Shown: in pieces, positions 48,405 through 55,279 of the stretch
Layout: each line of letters opens with the position of its first letter
How positions within the stretch are numbered: the first letter of the stretch is position 1
Assembly: GCA_045636265.1 (NCBI GenBank)
Contig: JAZTXD010000076.1
Coordinates: forward strand, 1 to 64,000
Length of the DNA stretch: 64,000 bases
Source: Flemingiibacterium sp045636265
Lineage (GTDB): Bacteria > Bacillota > Clostridia > Oscillospirales > CAG-272
Reading direction: 5' to 3'
Position numbers and translations under genes: made by a program
Notes under the pieces: model-generated
What the model was told of the DNA's origin: nothing
What the model saw: the letters and a program-made list of their open reading frames with translations, nothing else
Database searches by the model: none

Positions 48405-50920
48405 GCCAGACGCATTTCTTTGGTGATCGTTACGCCACCGAGCATGATCTTTCCGCCCGTAACCTTGAAGTCGATCGCTTTTCCGTCCACAGTTACTTGT
48501 GTGATGCTATGGGCACCGGGTACAGAAACAGAATCAAGCTCGAGTGCATTTCCGAGAACAGAGATGCAAACGGACTTATCATCAAACTCTGCATTTCCCC
48601 AGCTCTCAGCAACGCTGAACAGATACTTACCGGTCTTGTTTATGGGAGCAAAGCCGATGTGCTTTTTTGACATGTCAAAGGTGAAGCCGCTGTAGATAGG
48701 CAGGAGCGCGAAGGATGCCATGGATCTTGCATAGTTGCTTCCGCACTCTATCTCGTTCCAGGGGTTACGGTTTGCGCCGTTGTATTTGTCACGGATAGAT
48801 TTAACGATTCGCTCACCCTCGGTGACGTATCCTTCGGCAATCAAAAGACCTGCAAGGGAATACTCAAATCCTGTCATGGTTTCTTCGCAGTACGGAATCG
48901 GAATTGCAGGCTTATCCGAGCCTTCGGGATAGGAGCAGATGAGCACTCCGGCCTCATCGTTAAGCGAGAAGTTACGCCACATGTTAGCAACGTCGCGCAT
49001 AGACTCTTTAAAGTTGTTGTTGTAAAGATTTTTGAGAGCAACCTTCTTCTTGTCGGTATCGAATACGGGAGCGGAGCCAAGGAGCACAGCATGCCAGTCG
49101 GCGAGCATCTGGTCGATGATACAGCCGTCTGCAACCTGGTACTTGATTTCCTTTGCTTCTTCGTTCCAATAGTGCTCGGTGCCCTCGAAGCTGTCGGTGA
49201 TAGACTTGTCACAAAGGTCAACCTTGTGCATGAAGTATTTTCCGTTAAAGAGGTTTTCGTTTGTCCAAGCCTTGCCCTTATTATAAATATCAGTATAAAG
49301 CTCCGCGCGCTTGGTGTCACCGAGATACTGCGCCATCTTCGCGCCGCAGTCAAGTGCCAGGAGATAGAAGCCCTGGAGCCAGGAGCTGGGACCGAAGCAC
49401 TCAACGTCGAGTGTGTGGTGCTGACGTCCCTCGAGAACGCCGTCCATGTTGGCATCCCATCTGTCAACATTTTCCTTAGACCATGCGAACTCAAGCATCT
49501 TGAATATGCTCTCGGAGTTAGCCCTCAGCCACTCATCGTTACCGGAAATCTTCCACTCGCGGTAGCACTTGATAACCTCACCCATCTGACCGTCGAGGCA
49601 GGGGCGTGCGGTGTCCATAACAGCCTTTTCAGGGAGGGGGAGATTAATTCTGAATCCGGATGCGCCGCTGTCGATGAGCGCGTACTTTATGGTGTTCTCG
49701 CGAAGAGAGCGCTCGAGTCGCGGGAAGAGGTAGGGCATAGCATATGCATAGTTCCAAACGTGCTGACAGCTTCCGTAGCAGGAGCCGTCGGTTGAGTTGC
49801 ATCCCTCAAAGCCCCAGAATGAGCCGTCCTCAAGGCGAAGTGACGTCGGGGATTTGAGAACCGAAAGGTTCGCGGAAACCGCGTCGATCACCGACTCGGA
49901 AAGAGTGCAGGAGTGGAGCGTGGATGCGAAAAGCTTGGTCTTTTCATAGAGCTCGTCAAAATTTGCGAGCGCATACTTTGCAGAAACTTCAGAGTTTGCA
50001 AACTGTGTTGCATAGTAGTTACGCCAAGTGGTCGGCCCCTCTTTGCGTTGCCACCAATAGTTGTATGCAGTGGGCACATTCCAAGCAACAACGAAACGAA
50101 GCTTTGCACTCTCATGGGGTGCAACTGTAACATACGATGTAACAGTTCCGTGATCCTTATTGCCCGGCTCGTCATAGCTTCTCTCGGGCATGCGAGCAAG
50201 CTTGGTGAAGTTGTTCCAATACATTGTAGGGGCATCCATCATCTTGCCTCTGTACCAATATTCCTGAACGGTGGTGTCGGCATTATCGGTAAGGATGCAG
50301 AGATCCGAATAGTCGGTTTCGGTGTCAGCCTTGCCGTCACTTATGAAGAAAAGACCGTTAGCGTTTCCGGCGGACACGCGGCTGTTTTTGGAAACGGGGG
50401 AAGGGTTCTGCACAGTAAAGCTGAGCGCGAATTCAATAGCTTCATCTTCGGTATTTTCAATTTCCCACTCAAAGAACGCCGCAGGAATACTGGAGTTGTA
50501 TTCATCATGGGGGATAAACGGGTTGAACGCATTAAGCGTAACAACCGCCGGGAATCTTTCATCGGTAAAGGTTAGCTTTGCGGTGGGGAAGGTTCCGTCA
50601 AACTTAACGTTTTTAAAATGGGGGAATCCTGCAAGGGAGTCAATCGAGGGGCCGTAGCCATAACCCATGTAGTTCTCTACGCGGTATGTTCTTCCTACGA
50701 GGCGTTCATTTGTGTCGCCGTGGAGAACCATTGCGGTGCTCTTGCCGCCGCGGGTTGCTTTTATAGCGAAGTGGGAATATCCGTTTCTTGTGTCCTTATT
50801 CGGGCGGTTGAAAATTTCCCAGTCGATAAGCTCACCGTTGCCGGCAAGTCCGATACATCCACTGCCGATGCCGCCGAGAGGGAAGGAAATGTACTTTGTT
50901 TTTTCGTTTTGATAGATCAT
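48401..50920 (-). CDS. GH116-family glycoside hydrolase
   Basis: An 839-residue enzyme of the GBA2/GH116 type, which includes beta-glucosidases, beta-xylosidases and glucosylceramidases. It opens with KYISFPLGGIGSGCIGLAGN and GELIDWEIFNRP, typical of the N-terminal beta-sandwich, and continues into an (alpha/alpha)6 barrel with GRQHHTLDVECFGPSSWLQG (candidate nucleophile Glu), CIIDQMLADWHAVLLG (candidate acid/base Asp) and CEETMTGFEYSLAGLL. Catalytic residues are assigned by position in the family and are tentative. No signal peptide is present, so the substrate is imported or internal. It has a strong promoter with a palindrome across the -35. Confidence 0.87.
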   Translation of the reverse strand: MIYQNEKTKYISFPLGGIGSGCIGLAGNGELIDWEIFNRPNKDTRNGYSHFAIKATRGGKSTAMVLHGDTNERLVGRTYRVENYMGYGYGPSIDSLAGFPHFKNVKFDGTFPTAKLTFTDERFPAVVTLNAFNPFIPHDEYNSSIPAAFFEWEIENTEDEAIEFALSFTVQNPSPVSKNSRVSAGNANGLFFISDGKADTETDYSDLCILTDNADTTVQEYWYRGKMMDAPTMYWNNFTKLARMPERSYDEPGNKDHGTVTSYVTVAPHESAKLRFVVAWNVPTAYNYWWQRKEGPTTWRNYYATQFANSEVSAKYALANFDELYEKTKLFASTLHSCTLSESVIDAVSANLSVLKSPTSLRLEDGSFWGFEGCNSTDGSCYGSCQHVWNYAYAMPYLFPRLERSLRENTIKYALIDSGASGFRINLPLPEKAVMDTARPCLDGQMGEVIKCYREWKISGNDEWLRANSESIFKMLEFAWSKENVDRWDANMDGVLEGRQHHTLDVECFGPSSWLQGFYLLALDCGAKMAQYLGDTKRAELYTDIYNKGKAWTNENLFNGKYFMHKVDLCDKSITDSFEGTEHYWNEEAKEIKYQVADGCIIDQMLADWHAVLLGSAPVFDTDKKKVALKNLYNNNFKESMRDVANMWRNFSLNDEAGVLICSYPEGSDKPAIPIPYCEETMTGFEYSLAGLLIAEGYVTEGERIVKSIRDKYNGANRNPWNEIECGSNYARSMASFALLPIYSGFTFDMSKKHIGFAPINKTGKYLFSVAESWGNAEFDDKSVCISVLGNALELDSVSVPGAHSITQVTVDGKAIDFKVTGGKIMLGGVTITKEMRLA

Positions 50921-50953
50921 GATAAACGTCCTCCATGAAATATTATTTTTTTT

Positions 50954-50982
50954 AGTTTAACATAAAAAGCGCTCCGTGTCAA
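50954..50982 (-). promoter_or_regulatory. Promoter of GH116-lacI operon
   Basis: On the minus strand, a perfect TTGACA (50982-50977), a 17-base spacer and TAAACT (50959-50954), 33 bases before the ATG. Confidence 0.78.
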
Positions 50983-50990
50983 CTTACACG
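50975..50990 (-). promoter_or_regulatory. Candidate operator overlapping GH116 -35 box
   Basis: The inverted repeat CGTGT-CAACTT-ACACG covers the -35 hexamer. It is a plausible target for the LacI-type regulator encoded in the operon, though it lacks the central CG common in LacI-family operators. Confidence 0.5.
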
Positions 50991-51024
50991 TAGCGAAATC
51001 TTTATTTTTTTCCTCCAATAATGC

Positions 51025-51053
51025 TTGCATATATATGGTAAGTATGATACAAT
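51025..51053 (+). promoter_or_regulatory. Promoter of class IV aminotransferase gene
   Basis: TTGCAT (51025-51030) and TACAAT (51048-51053) with a 17-base spacer, 39 bases before the ATG. Confidence 0.75.
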
Positions 51054-51092
51054 ATAATCATAAGTTTACGTTATATATTTTAGGAGGAAATC

Positions 51093-51941
51093 ATGGAAAG
51101 AATAGGATATTTCAACGGTGAAATAGGCAATCTTGATGAAATGAAAATTCCGCTTTGCGACCGTTCTGTATTTTACGGAGATGCGGTTTACGATGCGGTG
51201 CTTATAGTTAACAAAAAGCCGTTTGCGCTTGATTTGCACCTCGACAGACTGTATAATAGCTGCAAACTAACTGAAATTGATTTTACCATGCCGCGCGAGG
51301 CGCTTGAGGCGGAGATAGACAAGCTGCTCGGCGTTTCACCTGATGGTGAGGTTATGCTCTATATTCAGGTCACACGCGGTGCGGCACCGAGAAAGCATGA
51401 ATATCCTGCCGGCGCACAGCCCAACCTCATCATGTTCACGCAACCTATTAAAATTGCACCGAAGGATAAGTGCGCAACGCTTGCGAGCGTTGAGGATCTC
51501 CGGTTTAAGTACTGCAACATTAAAACCACAAATCTTCTGCCGAATGTTTTCGCGGCGCAGAAGGCGACAGCGGCAGGTGCCACAGAGGCACTCTTACACC
51601 GCGGCGAGCGTGTCACCGAGGCGGCGCACAGCAGTATTCTTATGCTGAAGGACGGCGCACTGATCGTTCCGCCGCTTGATGAGAACATCCTGCCGGGCAT
51701 CACAAGAGCGATAACAGTAAAGCTTTGTGAGGACAACGGAATTCCCGTTATCACACGTATCTTCACCGTGGACGAGCTTATGGCGGCGGATGAGATATTC
51801 CTTTGCAGCACAACGAAGAATATTATCTGCGTTTTCGGCATAGACGGCAAAGACGTCGGCGGCAGGGACAGAGCACTTGCAACAAAAATTCAGGAGCTTT
51901 TCCTCTCGGAGCTTGAGCGCCAGACGGGAGTGCGGCTGTAA
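51093..51941 (+). CDS. Class IV aminotransferase, D-amino-acid transaminase-like
   Basis: A 282-residue PLP enzyme of fold type IV. Recognisable parts are CDRSVFYGDAVYDAV near the N-terminus, the PLP lysine in KYCNIKTTNLLPNVFA, the glutamate in HRGERVTEAAHSSI, the phosphate-binding GITRAITVK and the SSTKN-like CSTTKNIICV. The IKTTNLLPNV motif and length fit D-alanine aminotransferase (which makes D-Glu/D-Ala for the wall) better than branched-chain aminotransferase, but 4-amino-4-deoxychorismate lyase relatives cannot be excluded. AGGAGG precedes the ATG. It is monocistronic with a terminator shared with the convergent gene. Confidence 0.85.
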   Translation: MERIGYFNGEIGNLDEMKIPLCDRSVFYGDAVYDAVLIVNKKPFALDLHLDRLYNSCKLTEIDFTMPREALEAEIDKLLGVSPDGEVMLYIQVTRGAAPRKHEYPAGAQPNLIMFTQPIKIAPKDKCATLASVEDLRFKYCNIKTTNLLPNVFAAQKATAAGATEALLHRGERVTEAAHSSILMLKDGALIVPPLDENILPGITRAITVKLCEDNGIPVITRIFTVDELMAADEIFLCSTTKNIICVFGIDGKDVGGRDRALATKIQELFLSELERQTGVRL

Positions 51942-51951
51942 TAAAAAAATT

Positions 51952-51983
51952 CTCCGGATGAATTAACATCCGGAGTTCTTTTT
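51952..51983. terminator. Terminator between aminotransferase and XRE genes
   Basis: A 9-bp stem (CTCCGGATG / CATCCGGAG) with a six-base loop and T-rich plus-strand tail. An A run lies on the other side, so it may work for both convergent genes. Confidence 0.88.
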
Positions 51984-52593
51984 ATCCCTTGCTGATCTTT
52001 TTCTTCTGCCAGGAGTGCTTGCCGCACTTGGGGCATTTCATGTATCTGGTTCTGCCCGTGTGCATAGCCCAGAATACACTACTGTATCTTGGAATATGTC
52101 TGTGGCCGCACTTCCTGCATTCATAGTAGCCTGCTTTTTGCTCTATCTTTAATGCAAACGGAGTTGCAACAAGCAAAGGAATCAGGCTTGCTAAAACAAT
52201 TACCCCAGACAACCATTCCTCCATCGGCACTGTCAAAGCGATTATTACCGAAGCAATAAGCGGCAAAATACAGCATATACCCATTACAATTTCTATCCGA
52301 AGTAATCTTTTGTCGCTTTCTTCCTTTTGCTTTACCATTTCGAGTAAGTTTTTTTCAAGCTCCTTGTTGTAATTATCCATTGTAACTACCTCCCCACAAA
52401 GTAAATCGTTTACAGTGATACCGAGAATATCGCAGAGCTCGAGCATGATTGAAGAATCGGGCAGTGATTTTCCCGTTTCCCATTTGGATACTGCTCTGTC
52501 GGTGATACTTAACTTTTCCGCCAACTGCATTTGAGTTAAGTTTTGGCTTTTTCTGCGCTCGGCTATGAATTTTCCTATTTTGATCTGATCCAT
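51982..52593 (-). CDS. Membrane-bound XRE regulator with C-terminal zinc ribbon
   Basis: A 203-residue protein. Residues 1-66 are a Cro/C1-type helix-turn-helix (NLTQMQLAEKLSITDRAVSK). A short linker helix and two membrane segments (about 98-145, with ICCILPLIASVIIALTVP and LSGVIVLASLIPLLVATPFA) follow, and the end is a zinc ribbon with CRKCGH and CPKCGK. The two CxxC knuckles are 29 residues apart. This places the DNA-binding and zinc domains on the cytoplasmic side of the membrane. Such XRE-membrane proteins are common in Clostridia, but their signals are unknown. AAGGAGG precedes the ATG, and a promoter is visible upstream. Confidence 0.82.
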   Translation of the reverse strand: MDQIKIGKFIAERRKSQNLTQMQLAEKLSITDRAVSKWETGKSLPDSSIMLELCDILGITVNDLLCGEVVTMDNYNKELEKNLLEMVKQKEESDKRLLRIEIVMGICCILPLIASVIIALTVPMEEWLSGVIVLASLIPLLVATPFALKIEQKAGYYECRKCGHRHIPRYSSVFWAMHTGRTRYMKCPKCGKHSWQKKKISKG

Positions 52594-52614
52594 TGGCTAC
52601 CTCCTTACGCTTTC

Positions 52615-52643
52615 AGTATAGCGTTTGCATAAACGAAAGTCTA
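52615..52643 (-). promoter_or_regulatory. Promoter of XRE/zinc-ribbon gene
   Basis: On the minus strand, TAGACT (52643-52638), a 17-base spacer and TATACT (52620-52615). The -35 TAGACT is the same as in hydrogenase promoter P1. Confidence 0.68.
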
Positions 52644-52649
52644 CATACC

Positions 52650-52683
52650 GTCGGTTGATGTGGGGATTTTTTTATCAACCGAC
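52650..52683. repeat. Inverted repeat upstream of XRE/zinc-ribbon promoter
   Basis: Perfect 10-base arms GTCGGTTGAT and ATCAACCGAC are separated by 14 bases. It ends seven bases upstream of the -35 box and could be a regulator site or a second terminator of the kdgK transcript. Confidence 0.6.
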
Positions 52684-52723
52684 AGTTTGTGTGGGGGATT
52701 TTGCCCTAAAAATTACCAAAAAA

Positions 52724-52744
52724 GGGCGGATATTGAATCCGCCC
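52724..52744 (-). terminator. Terminator of eda-kdgK operon
   Basis: An 8-bp stem (GGGCGGAT / ATCCGCCC) with a five-base loop and a minus-strand run of six T residues. Confidence 0.9.
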
Positions 52745-52769
52745 CTACGGTTACATAAGTATGTCGAGC

Positions 52770-53792
52770 TTATCTCTGAACTCGTCCCGAGCCGTCGCCG
52801 CCGGCGAGCTTTTCAACCTCGGCAACGCCTACACGGTTGAAGTCGCCCTCAACGGAATGCTTGAGTGCGGATGCCGCAACTGCAAACTCGATAGCCTGTG
52901 CGGAGGTTTTGCCGGAGAGCAGGGCATAGATAAGACCGCCGCCGAAAGAGTCGCCGCCGCCAACTCTGTCAACGATGTGGAGGTGATAGCTCTTGGAGAA
53001 GTAGTAGTCCTCACCGTCGTAGTGCATACCTGCCCAGTCGTTGTCACCTGCGGGGATAGGGGGGCGAAGAGTGATAGCAACCTTTTCAAAGCCGAACTTG
53101 TCTGCAAGCTGGTTTGCAACGGACTTGTAGCCCTCGTGATTTAATTTGCCGCCGTAAATGTCGGTGCTCTCAGCTTCAATACCGAATACGTCCTTTGCAT
53201 CCTCTTCGTTTGAAATGCAAACGTCAACATACTGGCAGAGATCGGTCATAGCCGCTCTTGCTTCTTCTCTGGTCCAAAGCTTGCCGCGGTAATTGAGGTC
53301 GCAGGAAATTTTGACGCCCTTTGCCTTGGCTGCCTTACAAGCTTCGCGGCAGATCTCAACAAGGTTTGCACCGAGTGCGGGAGTGATTCCGGTAAAGTGG
53401 AACCAATCAGCACCCTCGAAAATGCTGTCCCAGTCAAAGTCGCTGGGGGAAGCTTCCTGAATTGCGGAGTGAGCGCGGTCGTAGATGCACACGGAGCCTC
53501 TCTGGGAAGCGCCCTTTTCAAGGAAATAGATTCCCACACGGTCGCCGCCGCGAACTACCTTGGATGTGTCAACACCGAAGTAACGGAGCGAGTTGATAGC
53601 CGCCTGACCTACAGCGTGCTTCGGGAGCTTTGTAACGTAAACGCTCTCCATGCCGAAGTTGGCAAGAGAAACCGCAACGTTTGCCTCACCGCCGCCGAAT
53701 GTTGCCTGCATCTGATCGTTCTGGAAGAAACGGTCATAGCCGTTAGGCGCGAGACGCAGCATTATTTCACCGAATGTTACTACTTTGCTCAT
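52770..53792 (-). CDS. kdgK: 2-keto-3-deoxygluconate kinase (PfkB family)
   Basis: A 340-residue ribokinase-fold sugar kinase. It starts VTFGEIMLRLAPNG, with the substrate-binding GGGEANVAVSLANFG near residue 33. The phosphate/anion hole and catalytic base are in RVGGGDSFGGGLIYALLSG near residue 295, where the usual GAGD reads GGGD. The conserved GEIMLRL start and pairing with a KDPG aldolase support KDG kinase (KDG to KDPG) rather than fructokinase. It lies two bases after eda. The C-terminus ends in a short Gly/Arg tail (GGDGSGRVQR). Confidence 0.9.
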   Translation of the reverse strand: MSKVVTFGEIMLRLAPNGYDRFFQNDQMQATFGGGEANVAVSLANFGMESVYVTKLPKHAVGQAAINSLRYFGVDTSKVVRGGDRVGIYFLEKGASQRGSVCIYDRAHSAIQEASPSDFDWDSIFEGADWFHFTGITPALGANLVEICREACKAAKAKGVKISCDLNYRGKLWTREEARAAMTDLCQYVDVCISNEEDAKDVFGIEAESTDIYGGKLNHEGYKSVANQLADKFGFEKVAITLRPPIPAGDNDWAGMHYDGEDYYFSKSYHLHIVDRVGGGDSFGGGLIYALLSGKTSAQAIEFAVAASALKHSVEGDFNRVGVAEVEKLAGGDGSGRVQR

Positions 53793-53794
53793 GA

Positions 53795-54349
53795 TTATTT
53801 TCCCTCCATTTTATCAAGTGCTTCCTTAACGAAGAAGCTGCCGCCGATAGCCGCGATCTTGTCAAACGCTAAAAATTCGTCAATGTTCGAGCGGTCAACT
53901 CCGCCGGTGGGGATGAAATTAACCTGCGGGAACGGAGCGGAGAGTGCCTTGAGAGCTTTAAGACCGCCGTAAACGTTAGCGGGGAAGAACTTGACTGTGG
54001 TGATGCCAAGCTCAAGTGCCTGCATGATCTCTGTGGGAGTTACGCATCCGGGATAGTAGGGGATGTTTCTCTCACTACATATCTTTGCAACAGCAACGGA
54101 AAGACCGGGGGAAACGATGAATGTCGCGCCTGCCGCAAGAGCTGCTTCACACTGTTCTGCGTTGATTACGGTGCCGGCGCCGATCTGCATATCCGGATAA
54201 TTCTTAACCGCGTATGCGATTGCTTCTGCGGCGCAAGCGGTGCGGAATGTAATCTCTGCACAGTTGATGCCGCTTTGTTTGAGAGCGGTCAGGATCTTGT
54301 CGGTTTCACCGAGCTCTTTGATGACCACTACGGGAACAAATTTTTCCAT
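53795..54349 (-). CDS. eda: KDPG/KHG aldolase
   Basis: A 184-residue class I aldolase cleaving 2-keto-3-deoxy-6-phosphogluconate to pyruvate and glyceraldehyde-3-phosphate. The general base Glu32 is in AEITFRT and the Schiff-base Lys120 in TVKFFPAN; GAGTV, VSPG and PTGGV phosphate-binding segments are present. It is shorter than E. coli Eda (213) because the N-terminal helix is trimmed, but all catalytic parts are intact. With kdgK it forms the lower Entner-Doudoroff (uronate/KDG) branch; the upstream dehydratases are not in this window. Confidence 0.93.
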   Translation of the reverse strand: MEKFVPVVVIKELGETDKILTALKQSGINCAEITFRTACAAEAIAYAVKNYPDMQIGAGTVINAEQCEAALAAGATFIVSPGLSVAVAKICSERNIPYYPGCVTPTEIMQALELGITTVKFFPANVYGGLKALKALSAPFPQVNFIPTGGVDRSNIDEFLAFDKIAAIGGSFFVKEALDKMEGK

Positions 54350-54425
54350 AACAGTACCTTGCCTTTATAAAAATATTTTTTAATTTCAATACTACGAATG
54401 GCAAGCGACAAGGATGCCGTTTGCC

Positions 54426-54443
54426 GTGTAGTTATATATACAC
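54426..54443 (-). promoter_or_regulatory. Candidate operator at the eda-kdgK start site
   Basis: The inverted repeat GTGTA-N8-TACAC lies just downstream of the -10 box, where a repressor of the KDG pathway could bind. Arms are short, so chance is possible. Confidence 0.4.
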
Positions 54444-54447
54444 TAAA

Positions 54448-54476
54448 ATTATAGCACAAATTTTTCGTCTTTGCAA
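54448..54476 (-). promoter_or_regulatory. Promoter of eda-kdgK operon
   Basis: On the minus strand, TTGCAA (54476-54471), a 17-base spacer and TATAAT (54453-54448). The implied leader is about 90 nucleotides. Confidence 0.78.
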
Positions 54477-54585
54477 TAGATAAATGCTAACATAGCAAAA
54501 AAATCGTGTTTATATGCACGTTATGATTGTTTTGCTGTAATCTTAACGGCACATCAATTCTTTTTGGCAAAAACAGAACTTACAC

Positions 54586-54614
54586 TTGAATTACAACGCG
54601 GTATATGTTATAAT
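54586..54614 (+). promoter_or_regulatory. Promoter of methionine synthase operon
   Basis: TTGAAT (54586-54591) and TATAAT (54609-54614) with a 17-base spacer. The leader would be only about 27 nucleotides, too short for a cobalamin or SAM riboswitch. Confidence 0.78.
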
Positions 54615-54647
54615 TATTTATAATGAATATCAAAACGTGACGGAAGA

Positions 54648-55256
54648 GTGATTGATACGGTTTACACGAAAACATATCGGGACATACCTGTGGACAGCGG
54701 CGAGATACTGCGCTATGCCGGAGTGTCCGGAGAGGCGCTGTGCGTTGAGTCGCTTATTTGGGATTGTCTTGCTGAGGCAGAAAAGATTCTCGAATATAAG
54801 GTGTGCTTCAGCGAATTTGAAATTGAAAAGTCATCAAACACACTCGAGCTTGGCTTCATGAAATGCGAGTCGGCGGCGCTTTCCAAAAATCTCGCCGGAT
54901 GCGACAGAATTATTCTGTTTGCCGCAACGCTCGGTATCGGCATCGACAGACTTATCGCCAAATACAGCTCGCTGTCCCCGTCGAAGGCACTTTTACTTCA
55001 GGCGATTGGTGCGGAGCGGATCGAGAGCTTGTGTGATGCATTCTGCGCGGACATTTCACAGGAGTTGCAGGCGTCGGGATTTAAACTCAAACCGCGATTC
55101 AGCGCGGGATACGGAGATTTTCCGCTGTCGGCGCAAAAGGATATTTTCGCCGTCCTCGACTGTCCGCGAAAGATCGGTCTTATGCTCAATGAAAGCCTTC
55201 TCATGTCGCCGTCGAAATCGGTTACGGCGATAGTGGGAATTTGCAAGAACATATAA
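54648..55256 (+). CDS. Methionine synthase reactivation-domain protein (separate MetH module)
   Basis: A 202-residue protein matching the C-terminal activation module of B12-dependent methionine synthase as a stand-alone unit. Visible segments are LFAATLGIGIDRLIAKYS, LLLQAIGAERIESLCDAFC and the SAM-contacting RFSAGYGDFPLSAQKDIF (the R-x-SxGY motif). It would bind SAM and remethylate oxidised cob(II)alamin on MetH. It begins with GTG, because no in-frame ATG lies upstream after the promoter, and the Shine-Dalgarno GGAAGA is weak. The metH core gene starts 23 bases downstream. Confidence 0.88.
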   Translation: MIDTVYTKTYRDIPVDSGEILRYAGVSGEALCVESLIWDCLAEAEKILEYKVCFSEFEIEKSSNTLELGFMKCESAALSKNLAGCDRIILFAATLGIGIDRLIAKYSSLSPSKALLLQAIGAERIESLCDAFCADISQELQASGFKLKPRFSAGYGDFPLSAQKDIFAVLDCPRKIGLMLNESLLMSPSKSVTAIVGICKNI

Positions 55257-55279
55257 CGAAACCGGAAAGGAAGTTCCAA

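Noticed and set aside
49091..49795. 234-codon plus-strand frame inside the GH116 gene
   Set aside because: Shadow of the glycosidase; no initiation signals.
54350..54647. Cobalamin or SAM riboswitch upstream of the methionine synthase genes
   Set aside because: The promoter leaves a leader of about 27 nucleotides, and no conserved riboswitch core is seen on either strand.
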